NCBI GenBank assembly: GCA_033961575.1
Contig: CM066728.1
Location: forward strand, 108,208,852-108,272,851
DNA length: 64,000 nucleotides
Direction: 5' to 3'
DNA from: Aselliscus stoliczkanus
Taxonomy: Eukaryota; Chordata; Mammalia; Chiroptera; Hipposideridae
Part shown: piece by piece, positions 47,627-60,309 of the stretch
Numbering within the stretch: position 1 is the first letter of the stretch
Layout of the letters: every line of letters begins with the position of its first letter
The notes under the pieces: model-generated
What the model was told of the DNA's origin: nothing
Seen by the model: only the letters and a program-made list of their open reading frames with translations
Databases searched by the model: none
Position numbers and translations under genes: made by a program

Positions 47627-48574
47627 CCCTTGCCCATAACAGGTTCATCCAAAGCTGTATATGAATATAATTGTCTTCACCATCAAATGTGATCATCTTT
47701 AACTTCCATTTCTACTTTTAAGTTTGTAGGTCCTCTTGAAGATTTCTAGTAGCTCTCTGATAAGCTTTATGACACTGTTCCTTTGCATGCTTTTATTTTG
47801 TCACAATTCACTGCTAAAATCCCCTGCAGTTCCTAACTTAAGCTGGTGAGATAACAGTTGTGCAGACATTGCAGATGGGGCCCCATGGCAGGTCTCATCC
47901 CTGCCCCCACATGGGGCCTCCTTCTGTCAGCTGGCCTCTGCCACAAGGCCACGGCTTCTGCTGCCACCTTACCAGCACGTGCACATGCCTGTCTCTCCCG
48001 CTCTTGTCTCCTTGCTCAGCTACTGTTGCTTTCTCCCCTCTCTCCTTTGTCTAGGCAGTGTGGACTGCAGGAACTGTCTCGGTCTGCCTTCCGCTCCAGA
48101 AGCCCCAAAGTGAAAGGTGGGTCCTCATTCTCTCAGCAGGGACATGAGGGGTCTGAGGACTCTGACTGCAGAGGTCACCTCGGTGCTGCTGCCTCTGCCC
48201 TCATAGAATCTCAGCCCATTAGCCACTTGCCTCCACTCCCCTCTACATTTCTGGCCTGTGGGTGCCCAGCACCAATGTTTCAATCTCATTCTCATAGTTT
48301 CTCTTTCCCAGGATGATGTGCAATTCTGCTCATTCAAGATGCTCAAGTGTGCGGGCCCCACGTCCTTTCCCACCTCACAGGTATGTACCTGGTGCCCCCC
48401 GCACACACGGTTTCCACCACTTCTTAACCAAAGGATGCTCTTGGCACCTCTGAGCGCTGCCCACGCTGTTCCAACTGCCCAGAGGCCCTTGCCACTTCTC
48501 CTCATACAGACTCAGATGGAATTCCACCATATCTTTTTAAAATCCTTTTCTCTTTTTCTTACATATATCTTCAT
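47627..48574. other. Non-coding sequence with a weak exon-like segment
   Basis: 47.85-48.5 kb is GC-richer and gives overlapping frames (for example 47858-48316). A 69-bp open segment bounded by AG and GT is discussed separately. No protein family recognised. Confidence 0.45.
48312..48380 (+). other. Speculative exon-like segment (69 bp)
   Basis: It is preceded by a pyrimidine-rich TTTCTCTTTCCCAG and followed by GTATGT, is open in one frame (23 codons) and is phase-neutral. The predicted peptide is not recognised. AG/GT pairs around short open stretches are frequent by chance, so support is weak. Confidence 0.15.
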
Positions 48575-48775
48575 ATTGGAAGTGAGTTTCTCATAGACAG
48601 CATATAGTTGGGTCATTAATTTATTTAATTCATTCTGACAATGTCTGTGTGTCTAGACAATTTATTTTAATGTAATTATTAGCATAGGCTTTTGCAATGC
48701 TCTATGTACCGGGATATCATTTAGGTCTGCTATTTTATTATTTGTGTGGATCGTTGGCTTTTAATTAGATTTTGC
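48575..48775 (-). mobile_element. L1 ORF2 fragment, antisense
   Basis: 'tctcatagacagcatatagttgggtc...attcattctgacaatgtctgtgtgtctagacaatttattttaatgtaattatt' is the reverse complement of a well-known L1 ORF2 stretch. About 200 bp survives. Confidence 0.8.
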
Positions 48776-49689
48776 TGGTATACATAGAACCTATACTAAC
48801 AGAGTTAAAGTGTGTGAAAATACTGAATGAATAACAATCTTTCACAGATCTAACATACATACTTTAGAAATGGAACAAAAGCTTACAGTAATGAGTACAA
48901 TTTGATTAAAATATTAAGAGAACCTGGTAGATGCTAATGAGTACACAGTTTGTGAGATGCACCCATATTGGTGTATGTAGCAGTAATTCAGTCTTTTCCA
49001 CTGATGTAGGGTATGTTGCATGAAAATATCAAGAACCTTCAGGGAGTAATAATTATGGAGGATAGCTACCTCTCTCAAATTAGAAGCATCTAAAATGCCC
49101 ATCAGCAGTCATCCTCTCCATCAGCATGATCATGCACAAGTCAGAGGGAGATTGCCATCAGGACAGGTCATCGCCTTTTATAACCTAATTTTGAAAATGA
49201 CACCCCATGGCTTTTGCAGCACTCTATGTACTGGGTGCAGCCCACACTCCAGGACAGTGACTGACAGGGTGTGTGGTGACCAGGAGGTGGAGATTTCTGG
49301 GAGCTATGCCAACAGGCACTCACTACATTATCTCTAGGCTGTAAGTCAAAGATGTAAGAAACCACAGGTGTGAGATGTACCATTTTATGTACCACTGAGA
49401 AAGCAAAACTGCCACCAGCCATAGTTTAAGACACAATTGATCCCCTTAATTTGAAATATTAAAATGTGAAGAAAATATGCCTTTTAGATTCAATAAAATA
49501 TTGTATTTGGGTATTTTAGTGATAATCTTGGCAGCTTGCTGTGAAGCAAAGGTTTAATTTCTTTATACCATCAATGGTGCCACTTTAATCATTGCTGAGG
49601 ATGTAGCAAAATGTGGGAAGTATGTGAATTGGTACTGCTGAGGCAAACAAGTGATGATACCCAGGAACATTTACGTGTACTTTCCATGC
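48776..49689. other. Unique non-coding sequence
   Basis: No transposon or exon recognised. Confidence 0.5.
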
Positions 49690-51150
49690 CCCAGACAGTC
49701 TCCATTGTACGAAAATCATATTCACTGTGGCAGTGTAAAACCTCAGGAGAGAAACAATCTAAATGTCTATTAATGTATTATTAAGATTATACAGTGCAAT
49801 GTTATACTGTAGTTAAAATAAATTAACCAGTTCTAAAGGTATCACCAAATTAGATCTCAAAACCATTATTAGGAATAAAACAGAATTATACGTTTTCAAT
49901 TAAAGACAGCTGAATGAACAGAGGAAAATAGGAGAAATTTATCAATAGAACACTCTTAAAAAACTGCTCAGTTTTTTATGTTGAAAAACATGTTTCCAAA
50001 TTTAAATACACCACATTTTGCTCCACACAACAGATGAAAACAGAGCCATAGCAAAGTATAATGTGAATTTCCAGAAAACTGAGTGTAAAAGAGAGGTGAT
50101 TGAATGAGCTTCCTGGAGGGAAACAGTTTTCTTTAAGAATGACTAAGCAAAAAACTAAAAGATACAGAAAGAATGCTTTCCCGATTCTGAGGAAAGATTA
50201 TTACCATCTTAGAATTCTACAGCAAGTCAAACTATAAATCAAGTGCAAGCACAGAATGACAATACTTCAAACAACTTCTCCAAAACTACGTCCCTTGCAC
50301 CCCGTCCCAGGGATCTGCTACCATAGAAAATGTGTTCCACAAAATCCAGGGAGTAAACCAAGAACAAAGAAATAATGGACAAGGAAATTCAGAAACGGGG
50401 TGGCCACCATTGAAGACGTGAAGGGCTCCTCAGGATGGAAGCGACAGGGGATCCCAGGATGGGCCCGGACAGCCAGCGAGCCACACAGATCAGAGCCCGT
50501 CAGGCTAACGATGAGGCTGATGGCCCAGCCCAACACACTGAGAACAGATCTGCGCCGCAGGAGAAGAGTCTGGGGTGAGACGGTGACACACACTTAAAGG
50601 TGAAAGAACGAAATCATATGCAAGAAGGGATACTTCATTATAATGTACCATACAAACACCTGTAAATAGTATGCATTTAGTAATACTGATGAAGATATTA
50701 AATATTGATCTAGGCTTAATTACCACAAAAGCATAATTGGGAGATTCAAGGAAGGGCAGTATGTGTGGGAGTGGTAAACTCGTCTTTTACAGTGAGAAGT
50801 CAACACATTATAACTAAAACTGAAGAATAAAGAAGCAGCAGTATAAGCATAGTTCTTAGTGATGTGGAAATAAACACCAAAGCGATCAGCTAAAGGAGTG
50901 GAATGTATTTGTTTTGGGGGAGTCAGGAATGGATATATATATCATGGTGGGGGCTCCCAGCGTGTGTAGCAAACTTTTAAAGAATTATTGGGCTCTTTAA
51001 ATGGATAACTATTTCAAATATTAAAAGTAAATTTACATGTTAAAGATAAATTTTAATACCATTTAAATTAAATTTTAAATATTAAAATACATTGAAAACA
51101 AACACAAGGAAAATTAAAAATAAATGTCAAGGTTTTATGTATAATTTTTA
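49690..51150 (+). mobile_element. L1M 3' region, sense
   Basis: The left part carries 'aaacaatctaaatgtctattaatgtattattaag' (ORF2 end). The 3' UTR carries 'cttagaattctacagcaagtcaaactataaatcaagtg', 'ccagggagtaaaccaagaa' and 'gcgacaggggatcccaggatg'. The tail is A/T-rich. About 1.4 kb, strongly diverged; some segments are assigned by continuity. Confidence 0.72.
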
Positions 51151-51677
51151 ACTATAATAATAAAGTATAAAAATAACCCGGCCTGCAAGTGCACACTCCC
51201 ACAGGCCACACACACGGATGACCAGGAGCGTTCCCTGATGCAAAGGCATAAACGCCCAAAGGGGTGGGGAACACCGGCTCTCCGAGAGGTGGGGCTCAGG
51301 GTGGGAGAGGGGGCACTGCGGAGTGGGGAAGAAGCCACATTGCGTGTCTTTACCAACTGAGCTGGTTTTGCTAACTGTTCTCTAAACTGTGCCCTTGATC
51401 AGAGAGTGGGTAAGTTACAGAGGGATGGGAGCAGTCCTGGACACCCAGGTGGCCTGTGAGCATTTGGACGCCATGGTTGAGGAGGCCCTTCTGCTCTCTA
51501 GAATGGAGGTCCTCCTGCTGTGCACACCAGGCCATTTCTCACACACCTTTCCCTGAAAGACACAGCATGTTTACAGCGTGCTTGGAGTTCCGTCTAGGAG
51601 AAATCCTTGTCATCGGACAAATTTACAGTAGCCCTCTTTAGCCAAAATGGCCTGAGCTAGACCTTTAGCCCTCTGTC

Positions 51678-51697
51678 CTGGCCGCCAGGGGACAGCC
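51678..51697 (+). promoter_or_regulatory. CTCF-motif-like site
   Basis: CTGGCCGCCAGGGGACAGCC matches most of the CTCF consensus TGGCCACCAGGGGGCGC, with changes in the middle A and in the last G of the G-run. It lies about 55 bp upstream of the candidate exon. Occupancy is unknown. Confidence 0.3.
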
Positions 51698-51750
51698 GCG
51701 ATTCAAGTGGATGCTGATTTCCTATCTCCTGCTGCCACACTGCCATACAG

Positions 51751-51890
51751 GCACGTTTCCAGACACCCCTTCTGTCCTAACCAGGGGCTTCACCGGACTC
51801 CGACCTAAGCTGCATATGAAAAATGTCCACAGAGTATTTGCAACTCCCTGTGAACAAGCCCGATTGATTGCTCTTATAAATGAAAGTAAG
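51751..51890 (+). other. Candidate internal exon of an unidentified gene (140 bp)
   Basis: The segment follows a pyrimidine-rich acceptor (ctgccacactgccatacag) and is followed by GTAAGTG, a near-consensus donor after AAG. One frame is open throughout, entering with one base carried from a previous exon and leaving at a codon boundary. It encodes about 46 residues of balanced composition that include LHMKNVHRVFATPCEQARLI. I do not recognise the protein family. The composition looks more protein-like than the surrounding chance frames, and no repeat match was noticed. The same frame stops about 20 codons past the donor. It may instead be a chance open stretch or a non-coding exon. Confidence 0.3.
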
Positions 51891-52711
51891 GTAAGTGTAG
51901 CCAAAATACCAAAATATGATCAGTCTTGTGTCCCCTTTATGTGTGGTTAATTGTCACAGTCATCCAAAAGGACCATCCTTTCCCAGGGCCTTTCCCAGGA
52001 CATCCCTGAGAGCCCTACTCACCGGCCCTCCTGCAGGACAGGAAGCCGCACAGGTGAGGGGTAGTCTGCACATCATAGGAGGGGTGAGGCTGTCTCCACC
52101 TGGTCAGGTGTCAAGGCACTAGGCCACATGCCCCCCACTTCCCAAGTCGTACCTGGAGAGAAGGGTTCTCAGGGATCTGAAGTCCATTTGATCCTGACCT
52201 TTGGGAACAAAGAGACATACAAGCAGTTGGGACATTTAACATGACAGATCACCCCTCAGCTAAGAACACCTGGATCCCCATTTACTGAGCTCAAAAGGGC
52301 GGTCAGACAGCAGATGTTCTGAGAAGCTGTCACCCCACACTTAGCCAAATTGGTGACTTGCCAAGGAATTAATGTCCCTTCATTTATGTCTCTTTACTAA
52401 TGTCCCCTCACAAACCTCCTGGGCTGCAGGGTTCCTTAGCACTGTCACCTGTCTTTTTCTTAAAGCACAAATTCAACTTAGAATGGGCACATTGCTGTTC
52501 TCCTGAAATCCAAGGCTAATGCACTTTGGGGACACTAGTTGCCTTGGGATTTTTATAAGCTTTTGAATTTCAGTTCAGGTTAAAGAAAACTAGAAATGAT
52601 TTACAACAAGCAACTTAACTCAACTTACGTGGTTTCTAAATAAAAAGAAAGGCAAATCTATATACACAAATATAAGAAAGTACATTCCCTACACTCAGAT
52701 AATTTCATCTT

Positions 52712-52745
<34 letters not shown>

Positions 52746-55700
52746 GAAATAAGCAAACAGAGAAATTCTGAAAAGTGGAACTACCTAGAGAAATTCCACT
52801 GTTTATTCTGAGAACATGCTGACAAATAATAGATAAACTTAACCTGTTTCTCTTCTAAGTGGGGGTCATGCCCTGTGAATAAGAGTCAGGTCTCCTGAAT
52901 TCTAAGAATGGCTTCATTTCCTTTACCCCATACACTGGAAGTCAAGGTCAGCCAAAGACCAGGGTACTTACAATCTCATCTTTACCTCCTTTTACCTCCC
53001 GCTTATCATCAGTGGAGGTCAGAGTTAGATGTCTAGACTGATTATATATTTTGTCTTCAAATTATACTCTCCAATTTTGTGTATATAAAATTTTGCTACC
53101 AATATCAACAAATGAAGCTTTTTTGCTGATTATGAAAGAACATGAGAATATTTAAAATATAGCTAGAATGAGAAGCAACACTTGTGTAGTGTTTTAATTA
53201 ACAAAAAAAGCATATTAAAAAGACCATAGAATTCAATAAATATCTAAGAGAAAAGCAGCCATACCAGGATCAATATGAATGGGATTGGATGATTTACCAA
53301 GCCAAAAAGCTTTAATTAGATAGAAGTGATGGGATGGTGCACGCTTTTTAAATTCTATTTTTATTGCATCTATTAAGGAAACATATGGACAATACAAATG
53401 CAGAATACAAATTTTTTCTAAATTTCATAATACGGTTGCAAATCAAAATGATGTAGTCAATAAAATTTCCTATTAAATTTTCAGTTTTACAAAGGGCTCC
53501 TTTCTTTTGTAATACAGCTATTGTTTGTCAATTAATTAGGCTGTAGCAGGAAATCAAAATAACTTTTCATGATTAATGAAAACACCACCATGGTGCCACA
53601 GCAGGTTGCACAGAGATTCATTCTACCCACTTTGGTATCCAACACAGGCATTCGTGGCTGGGTGGACCCTGAGTCTGACATACTGGGGTATTTCTTATGT
53701 CAACACATAACTAATTTCTCAAGTGCACTCAAACTCTTAGGTAGGTACTGAGGGGAATATCTGAGGTTAATTTCTTAGCAATTGTCCAATCAGTGAGGTC
53801 TTGTTCTTTCCTCAAATTCAGTGAATTTTAAAACTTAGGAAATAAATCAGATCAAAAGTTCCTGACATAATAAATTCAAAATGGCACAAAACAGCACATA
53901 ATGTAAAGGGATAAACTATTTTACAGTGTTCATAGAACACACCCTAATTCTGAGACCAGCCCTGTGGGAAAGCTACTTAGTTCTAATACAAACATTGAGA
54001 TGTCAAAGGCTTTCAATTAGTTACTTTTAATCATTTTTAAAATTTTCTAAATAAAAATTACATATATTTTAGATGTAAAACACAATGACTTGATACGTAT
54101 ACACATAATAAAATGATTACTACAGTTAAGCAAAATAAGCATATCATGTCCTCACATAGTTACGTGTGTGCATGCGGTGAGACCACTGGAAATCTACCTT
54201 GGTAGTAGATTAAGACCGGGGGTCCTTTCACAATGTACGGCAGCCCCACGTGATCAGACATCACCATGTATGGTGGTGGTGTGGCATTGTAGCCTGTCCT
54301 TCTCAAATCTGAGTTTTTACCTCATGTCATGTGCCATCGTTATTACATCCATCAGGGATGGTTCCCGCAAACATCCTGAGATATAGGCCATTTTGCATAT
54401 CCCGTTAAGGGATGTTCATACATTCAAAGGGGCCACATCTGACCATCCAGCCCCCTGCTTCATGTGTATGATTGCTTCCTGCTTCACAGCACTGGCAGCA
54501 TTGTCTGAATGGAGAGTAAGTTCATCAGACCTTATTGTGTCATTGGGGTGCCCATGTATTCAGACTAAACAAACACATTATATTGAACCTTAAGAGTGCT
54601 ATACTAGTAGCTACAGAAGCAGAAAGGGCCTGGAAAGAAACAGAAAACAAAGCTAATGTTAGACAAGATATATTATAGACCTATTGCTGTTAGCAGCTAC
54701 CAGAGACCTATCCCAGAGGAAACTGGAGCATGAGACTAAACTGAGAAAGACATTTGTATTTCAGTGATGCGTGAAGATTCTAGGATTTCATGATAGACTC
54801 ACAACTGCAAAGCAATGGGTGTTCAATGACAACTAACATTTTCTTGTATTGTAAAGCTAAAGGTTAAAATATAATTCAGTGCTGTGGACTTTAAGTAGCT
54901 ATTTTCTACTACAAAATTCATCATATCCAGTTATGAAGAAAATGACACCTCTACACTTATATATTTAAATCTGTTATTGCCTGGGCTTCAATTCCTAAAT
55001 TTTCATAACAGGACTTTTTTCATTTGAAATTTGATGATTTGAGGATGATGTTAACAAAAACATCTATTTTCTCAGTTGTCTATATTTTCCTTTCTTGTGA
55101 GTTCAAAAAAATATTTGAAAATTTAGAGCTATAGGGAAATATTTTTCTTGAGTCAATCCTTTTTCCTTCTAAATGAAAACTAACTTGACCTTTTATATCG
55201 AATACTGTTTCCTTGGACTGAGAGAAAAATGTGAGTCTGTCATTGGTGTCTTTTGTCATAGAGTGCCAATAATTAATACATTATTTAGGACGGAAAAGAA
55301 GTCAATCACAGAGAAGGGCTGGAGCTAAGGGAACATTAGGGTCTGCTTACATTTCCTAGAAGTTACGCTAATACTCCCCACTAGCTAGTCCATAGATGCC
55401 CCTCCAGAAAGCCTGGCCTCATTTTGCCCCACCAGCCAGCACAGGACAGAGAACATGGTAAAAGCTCCATAACATGCAATGGATGCATGAGTAAATAAAG
55501 GGAAGGATAAATAAATGATTGACATCAATTGATCAATTTCAGTTAGTTCACAGAAAGAGGGCGGTCTTCTAAAACAAAAATCACATAGGAAAATACATCT
55601 TCAAACAGAACTGTATGTCAGTTATGCCTTAAAATCTGAATTTGGGGGAGATTGATGGCATCTGGCTCCTGTATTAGGCTCTATATAAATGTATTTAAGT

Positions 55701-56843
55701 TTTAACCCCACTAAGTCTCTCATTCATGTGACTTTATCAAGTTGGGAAACCAGTACCTGGAAATTGCCCTTAATCCTGCTGTCACCCAGGAACAACAGTC
55801 ACGGTTACCACAGTCCAGTGAAACTCTGTCCCCATTGGAAGTAAAAAGACTCATGTCCCTGGGTGGCCCCAGGGCCCCAAAGTCTCCCTCCCTGCAGCAG
55901 AGGAGCCTGAGCCACAGTACAAAGTCCTCAGGCAGCCCAAACAGAGCGGCAGTCAGGCCCAGCATGCGTTTGGAACAAGGGTCTGGATGCCGAATGCTGG
56001 CTCTCCCAAGCCCGGGCCTCCGCCATCTGGGGTGACGCCACAGCTTGGTGTATGGATCAAACGACTTGAAATAATTGCTTTCACTTATGCCTCAGAGGCC
56101 AGACAGCAAGGTCTGCCCTGGCTTCTCCCTCCCCACATTCATTTATACTGGTATCAACCCCCCCCCCTCCTGCTCTGTGTTTCATCCAAGTGGTCCTCCC
56201 CTCTGCTCCAGTTTCCCAGGTGGATGGCCGAGTACCCTCCCGGGGCACTGGGGAAATGCCCAGATGCTTTGATGATGTTTGCAGGGTTCCTCCAAGCGGT
56301 TTGCCTCATCTGGATTTAGAGAAGAGGTCCGAAATCCATTATGTGGGAGCTGAGTGGATAATCATTTGGTCAGATAAGACCTGACGGAATCACAGATCTG
56401 AACTCAGTGATGGAAGCCTGGACCCACAGCATCGCTTTCCAGAGGACATGGGGTATGTGGGGAGCAGGAATAAAAGACAGCGGGTCTCCCTTCCTCGTCC
56501 TGCAGACCCGGCTCTTGGGCCTCACGCAGTTCCCGTCCCAGGTACCCTTGCTTCTCGGTGCCCTCCTTGTCTGAGAGATAAGCACTAGACAATAACCAAT
56601 ACTGAATGAAAGTGGGACATTTAAGGGGTCTTTACTTCTGTTGCTGTGAAGGTTAGAAGATTAGCACTTTTGTGAATCTTGGAGGATCTCGAACAAAAGA
56701 GGAGTGGAAATCATACCTACAGCTCACGTAACCAGCCTGGAATTTCTATGCTCGAGGGCCACGGGGGTGAGGAGCGAAGCGTAACTGAAGCCGCTATCTG
56801 GCTGAGGCTCTTTGGCTTCTCAGGCCTACTCGCTGCGTCCCCC
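51891..56843. other. Unique non-coding sequence
   Basis: About 5 kb with one CA repeat and no transposon that I can name. 53.0-55.5 kb is very AT-rich. Frames in 55.7-56.4 kb overlap in several frames and on both strands without domain signatures. Confidence 0.5.
52714..52743. repeat. (AC)n microsatellite
   Basis: Fifteen uninterrupted AC units. Confidence 0.97.
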
Positions 56844-56908
56844 GCGGGCCTGCACGGCGGGCCTGCACGGCGGGCCTGCACGGCGGGCCTGCACGGCGGG
56901 CCTGCGGG
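56844..56908. repeat. GC-rich minisatellite, 13-bp unit
   Basis: Four perfect tandem copies of GCACGGCGGGCCT (56852-56903) with partial copies on both sides. Each unit holds two CpGs. The 13-bp period shifts the frame every copy, so the Gly/Pro/Ala/Arg/Cys-rich frames on both strands are not coding evidence. Confidence 0.96.
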
Positions 56909-57303
56909 AGCCCTGCTTCCCCAAGCTTCCTCATGAGGACTCGAGAAAAGCAGCGTCCCACTGGAATGGAAGACAGGGAAACGGTTCTTCAGTTCCAGAA
57001 TCAGAGAGCAGTGATGGTAGCATGGCTTTGTGAATGTCATAAAACCCACTGACGTGTATTCTTTAGAAGACTAATTTTGTGGCACAGGGAATATAGCTCA
57101 ATTTTAAAAGGACGTTAACTTAAATTGCTCTCACACAGCACAAAAGAACCTTTTTAAAATTTTTAAGTAAACTGAAACATATTAGAACATTATGGGAAAA
57201 CGGGGAAAACAGGGAATGCCCAGAAATATCTAACTCTTAGCAGACAGGAAATTAAGGGGGGAAATCATTAAGTCATATATGAGAAAGAGGCTAGTGAATG
57301 CAC

Positions 57304-57343
57304 GCCATAGCGCCATGTCGCCATGTCGCCATGTCACCATGGC
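57304..57343. repeat. 8-bp tandem repeat
   Basis: Three perfect GCCATGTC units (57312-57335), with variant units GCCATAGC before and ACCATGGC after. Short and isolated. Confidence 0.93.
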
Positions 57344-58369
57344 GGACGTTAGCCCACAAGCTACTTTCCAATCACAACCCTGTCACCCAGAGGGCTAAAA
57401 TGTTCATGAGTTCAGGTCACTTTGGTCTGTGCTCGATTAGGATGATCTCTCTCATGTCCCATTTCTCAGTGGAGAGGAGGGTCCCCAGAGAAAAGTCCCG
57501 AAAAATCCTCTTGGTTCTGGACAGTGGCACAGCTTTCAGTGATGAAGCCCCTCTTCCTTTTCTTTAGCCTTGAAAAGTCTCCAGGCCATCGCTGCGCCAG
57601 CGCCAATATTCCCATAGTGAGGAGGGTCACCATGACCCTCTGCTCCAGACACACTAGAAAAGCAGAAACCCTCGGCAGCGTCAATTATAAATGCGTCAAG
57701 TCCTGTTGTATTTTCCATCTCACACAAACTTCTGAAAGGCTTAAAAGTGGGACATGTACAAGATTTAGGGCAATGGTTCTTTGTCTTTAGCAGATATCAG
57801 AAACACAGATGGAGTTCCCAGTTAAGAGGCCTGGCGGGGGTGGGGGAGGCACAGTTTGCAGGTGATGTAGTTGTTTTGGGGCCACTGATTTCTAGAATGA
57901 GGGATATAAAAGTACATGCTATTCCTTTCAAGGGACATGGAAGAAGACAACAGGCTCTTCATTAAATAAAGGGCACGTCATGCTCCTCTCTTCATTATTT
58001 TTTCTTTAGTTCCAGGGCTTACAGAGATTTTGAAACCCACCCTAATGCTAACAGTGCCATTTGCTTTCTAATCCGGTTTCTCCATATTCTCGATCCCAGC
58101 TAGGAAGAAGACAGCGTTTGGGGGTCCCCTTCTCACTTCTGCTCTAGAATAGCTTCATCTTTATCTTTCAATAAAACTGCTACATCACCATCCAGAGAGG
58201 CAACATGAGAGACCCTTATGATCATGGGACTGTTTAGTATCTCGACTACGGTACTGATGATACACAAATTACACTTGATAAATCGCATAGAACTAAAGGC
58301 GCATGCCCAGACACACAGACAAACACACAAGCAAAACTAAGGCAATATGAGTAAGATCAGGGAGATGCA
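57344..58369. other. Non-coding sequence with a possible MER5-like remnant
   Basis: No exon recognised. At about 57772-57850 'gcaatggttctttgtctttagcagatatcagaaacacag' loosely resembles the MER5A hAT remnant (cagtggttctcaaactttagc...). That identification is weak. Confidence 0.4.
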
Positions 58370-58530
58370 TAAGTGCTAATACCTTGCTTGTGATTGCTTA
58401 CATGACCAAGTTTATAAGGTGTATGCCATTGAGAGAAACTGGGCAAAGAGTTCATGGGATATCCATATATTATTTCTTTCAATTGTATGTGAATCTACAA
58501 TTATCTAAAAAAAAAAAAAATATGGCAATT
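58370..58530 (+). mobile_element. L1M 3'-terminal fragment, sense
   Basis: 'gagaaactgggcaaagagttcatgggatatcc...tatttctttcaattgtatgtgaatctacaattatctaaaaaaa' is the standard L1M terminal segment with its poly(A). Confidence 0.85.
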
Positions 58531-60309
58531 TGAAAAACTGACGTTCCTGAGAGCTCTGGGTACATTTTCTCGTCACATAAACTGCTGCCTACCCTTTGTA
58601 TACCTAGACACTATTATAACTTCCCAAAACTTTGGTTTTGTAGGACAATAAAGCTTTGCTTGTGCTTAATACAGAAAGAAATGTTATTACTGAAGTTTCA
58701 ATCACTTTTGGTTACTCTATCCAATAAACAGAAATACACAGGTTTCTGTTAAAAATGAAAATGAATGGAAGGATTAAAAATTAAGAACCACAGACTTTTA
58801 AACTTCTAAAATTCCCTGCAGCGTAGTCACTGGGCTTCCAGACTGTCTTGGTTCATTTAGAGTGCTCAAGGCTGCCTCTGTGGCATAAGCAAAGCGTAGA
58901 GCAGCCCCCCCTCCCAGGCCTGGGCAGCTCAGTGCGCCCCTTGGAAGAACACCCACTGTGGCGACCTGAGTAATTTGTTTCCTCCAGGAATTCTGAGCTT
59001 TCGTTCATTAGTATTGATTTCTCTGTCTGGAAATGAGAGCCACTAACTTTAATCACTGCTTGACGCATGGTTTTTTGCAACTCAGAGCTCCCTTTCTTTG
59101 GATCCACTGCTCTGAGAATTTCATCACCATTCTACAGACATGCATGACATACATTACTTTAGCTTATACAGGAAGAGGACTCCTTACTTAGATGTCTGCA
59201 TTGGTCTATTTGCCTGGCTTGCCAGGCTCAAAACATGTCCTGTCTCATCCATGGAAATGAAGAGCAAAGCTATAATAAGAGGAACTGGCTTTGTCCCAGA
59301 GGAGAGCAGCTGACGGGGAAAGCCCTGAGCAGTCTCAGCTTCCCACCCTGCAGGGAAGACTGCGGTCTGTCCGAGCGCACAGTTCTTTGTGGACAGATGT
59401 CAGAATTCTAAAGGACATAGTGGTGACAGAGTTGTGATCGTTTCCTGAAACTGTGAGCTCGGAGGCTATCGTGGAGTGACACATGGGCCACCTGGGGACA
59501 AGGCCAGTCTCACTGCAGGCTGAGGCAGCGGCTGTGGGGTTAGCTGGGAAGCTGTGGGGAGACCTTCGCCTGCAGAGCTTAGCTCTCCATCCCTGGCCTT
59601 CTCCCGCTCCTCCCTGGCGATGAGGCTGACTGTGGGGCAGCATGTGCCCAGCTGAAAGCGGGCAAAATTCCCAGCATCCCTTGAGACTAAATTCTAGCTA
59701 ATGAGTGACAAGAAGGAATTTTTGGAACACATAAACATCATTAAGCCAGGCCCTTTTTTGCCCTTCTCCTGGGGTACATGCTTGAAATTGGGGTCCAGTG
59801 CATGCTGCTGTTTCCCATCGGCAGCATTCACCGTTTCGGGGATCAAGGGGCGGGAATCCGACGGGCTCCTCTCTCTATTACCCCTAGTGATCCAACAACT
59901 TTTCTTTCTTTCTTTTTTGCTGTGAATTTAGGCTCTGTGTATCCAGCGGTCTTCGGTCTACCAGGAAGAATGCTTTCACCAGAGGACAGAAAGACGTTCC
60001 ATTGAACTGCGAGCTGGAACTCCCACCTGGGCACTGGGGCCCGTCCAGTCGGGACCAGCAGGTACAGGAGGGGTGTCTGTGCTGACTGGGTGCTGGGCCC
60101 TGACCACGGGGTGAAAGCGGCTGCTAGCACAGCGCAGGGAAGGCGCGTGTGCCTGGAAGGTTGACACACAGGGCATCTTGCTTCACTCTCCTGTACTGTG
60201 ACTAAAGTCAGTGGGAAGTTATTAAGTCCAATTCAGGAACAAGGTTGGTGTCACCCCATCAGACAAGAAATTATGCCAAGGCAAGGTGCTCAGGGAGGGA
60301 ATAGAGAAT
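58531..60309. other. Unique non-coding sequence
   Basis: No transposon recognised. One exon-like segment, 59932-60061, is listed separately. Confidence 0.5.
59932..60061 (+). other. Speculative exon-like segment (130 bp)
   Basis: A strong pyrimidine tract (tttctttctttcttttttgctgtgaatttag) precedes it, and GTACAGG follows GCAG. One frame is open throughout, about 43 codons, with IQRSSVYQEECFHQRTERRS near the start. Another frame also looks protein-like but stops inside. No family recognised. Could be chance. Confidence 0.18.

Noticed and set aside
56679..57049. Gly/Pro/Ala/Arg-rich frames on both strands around 56.85 kb
   Set aside because: Produced by the 13-bp minisatellite, which changes frame every unit.
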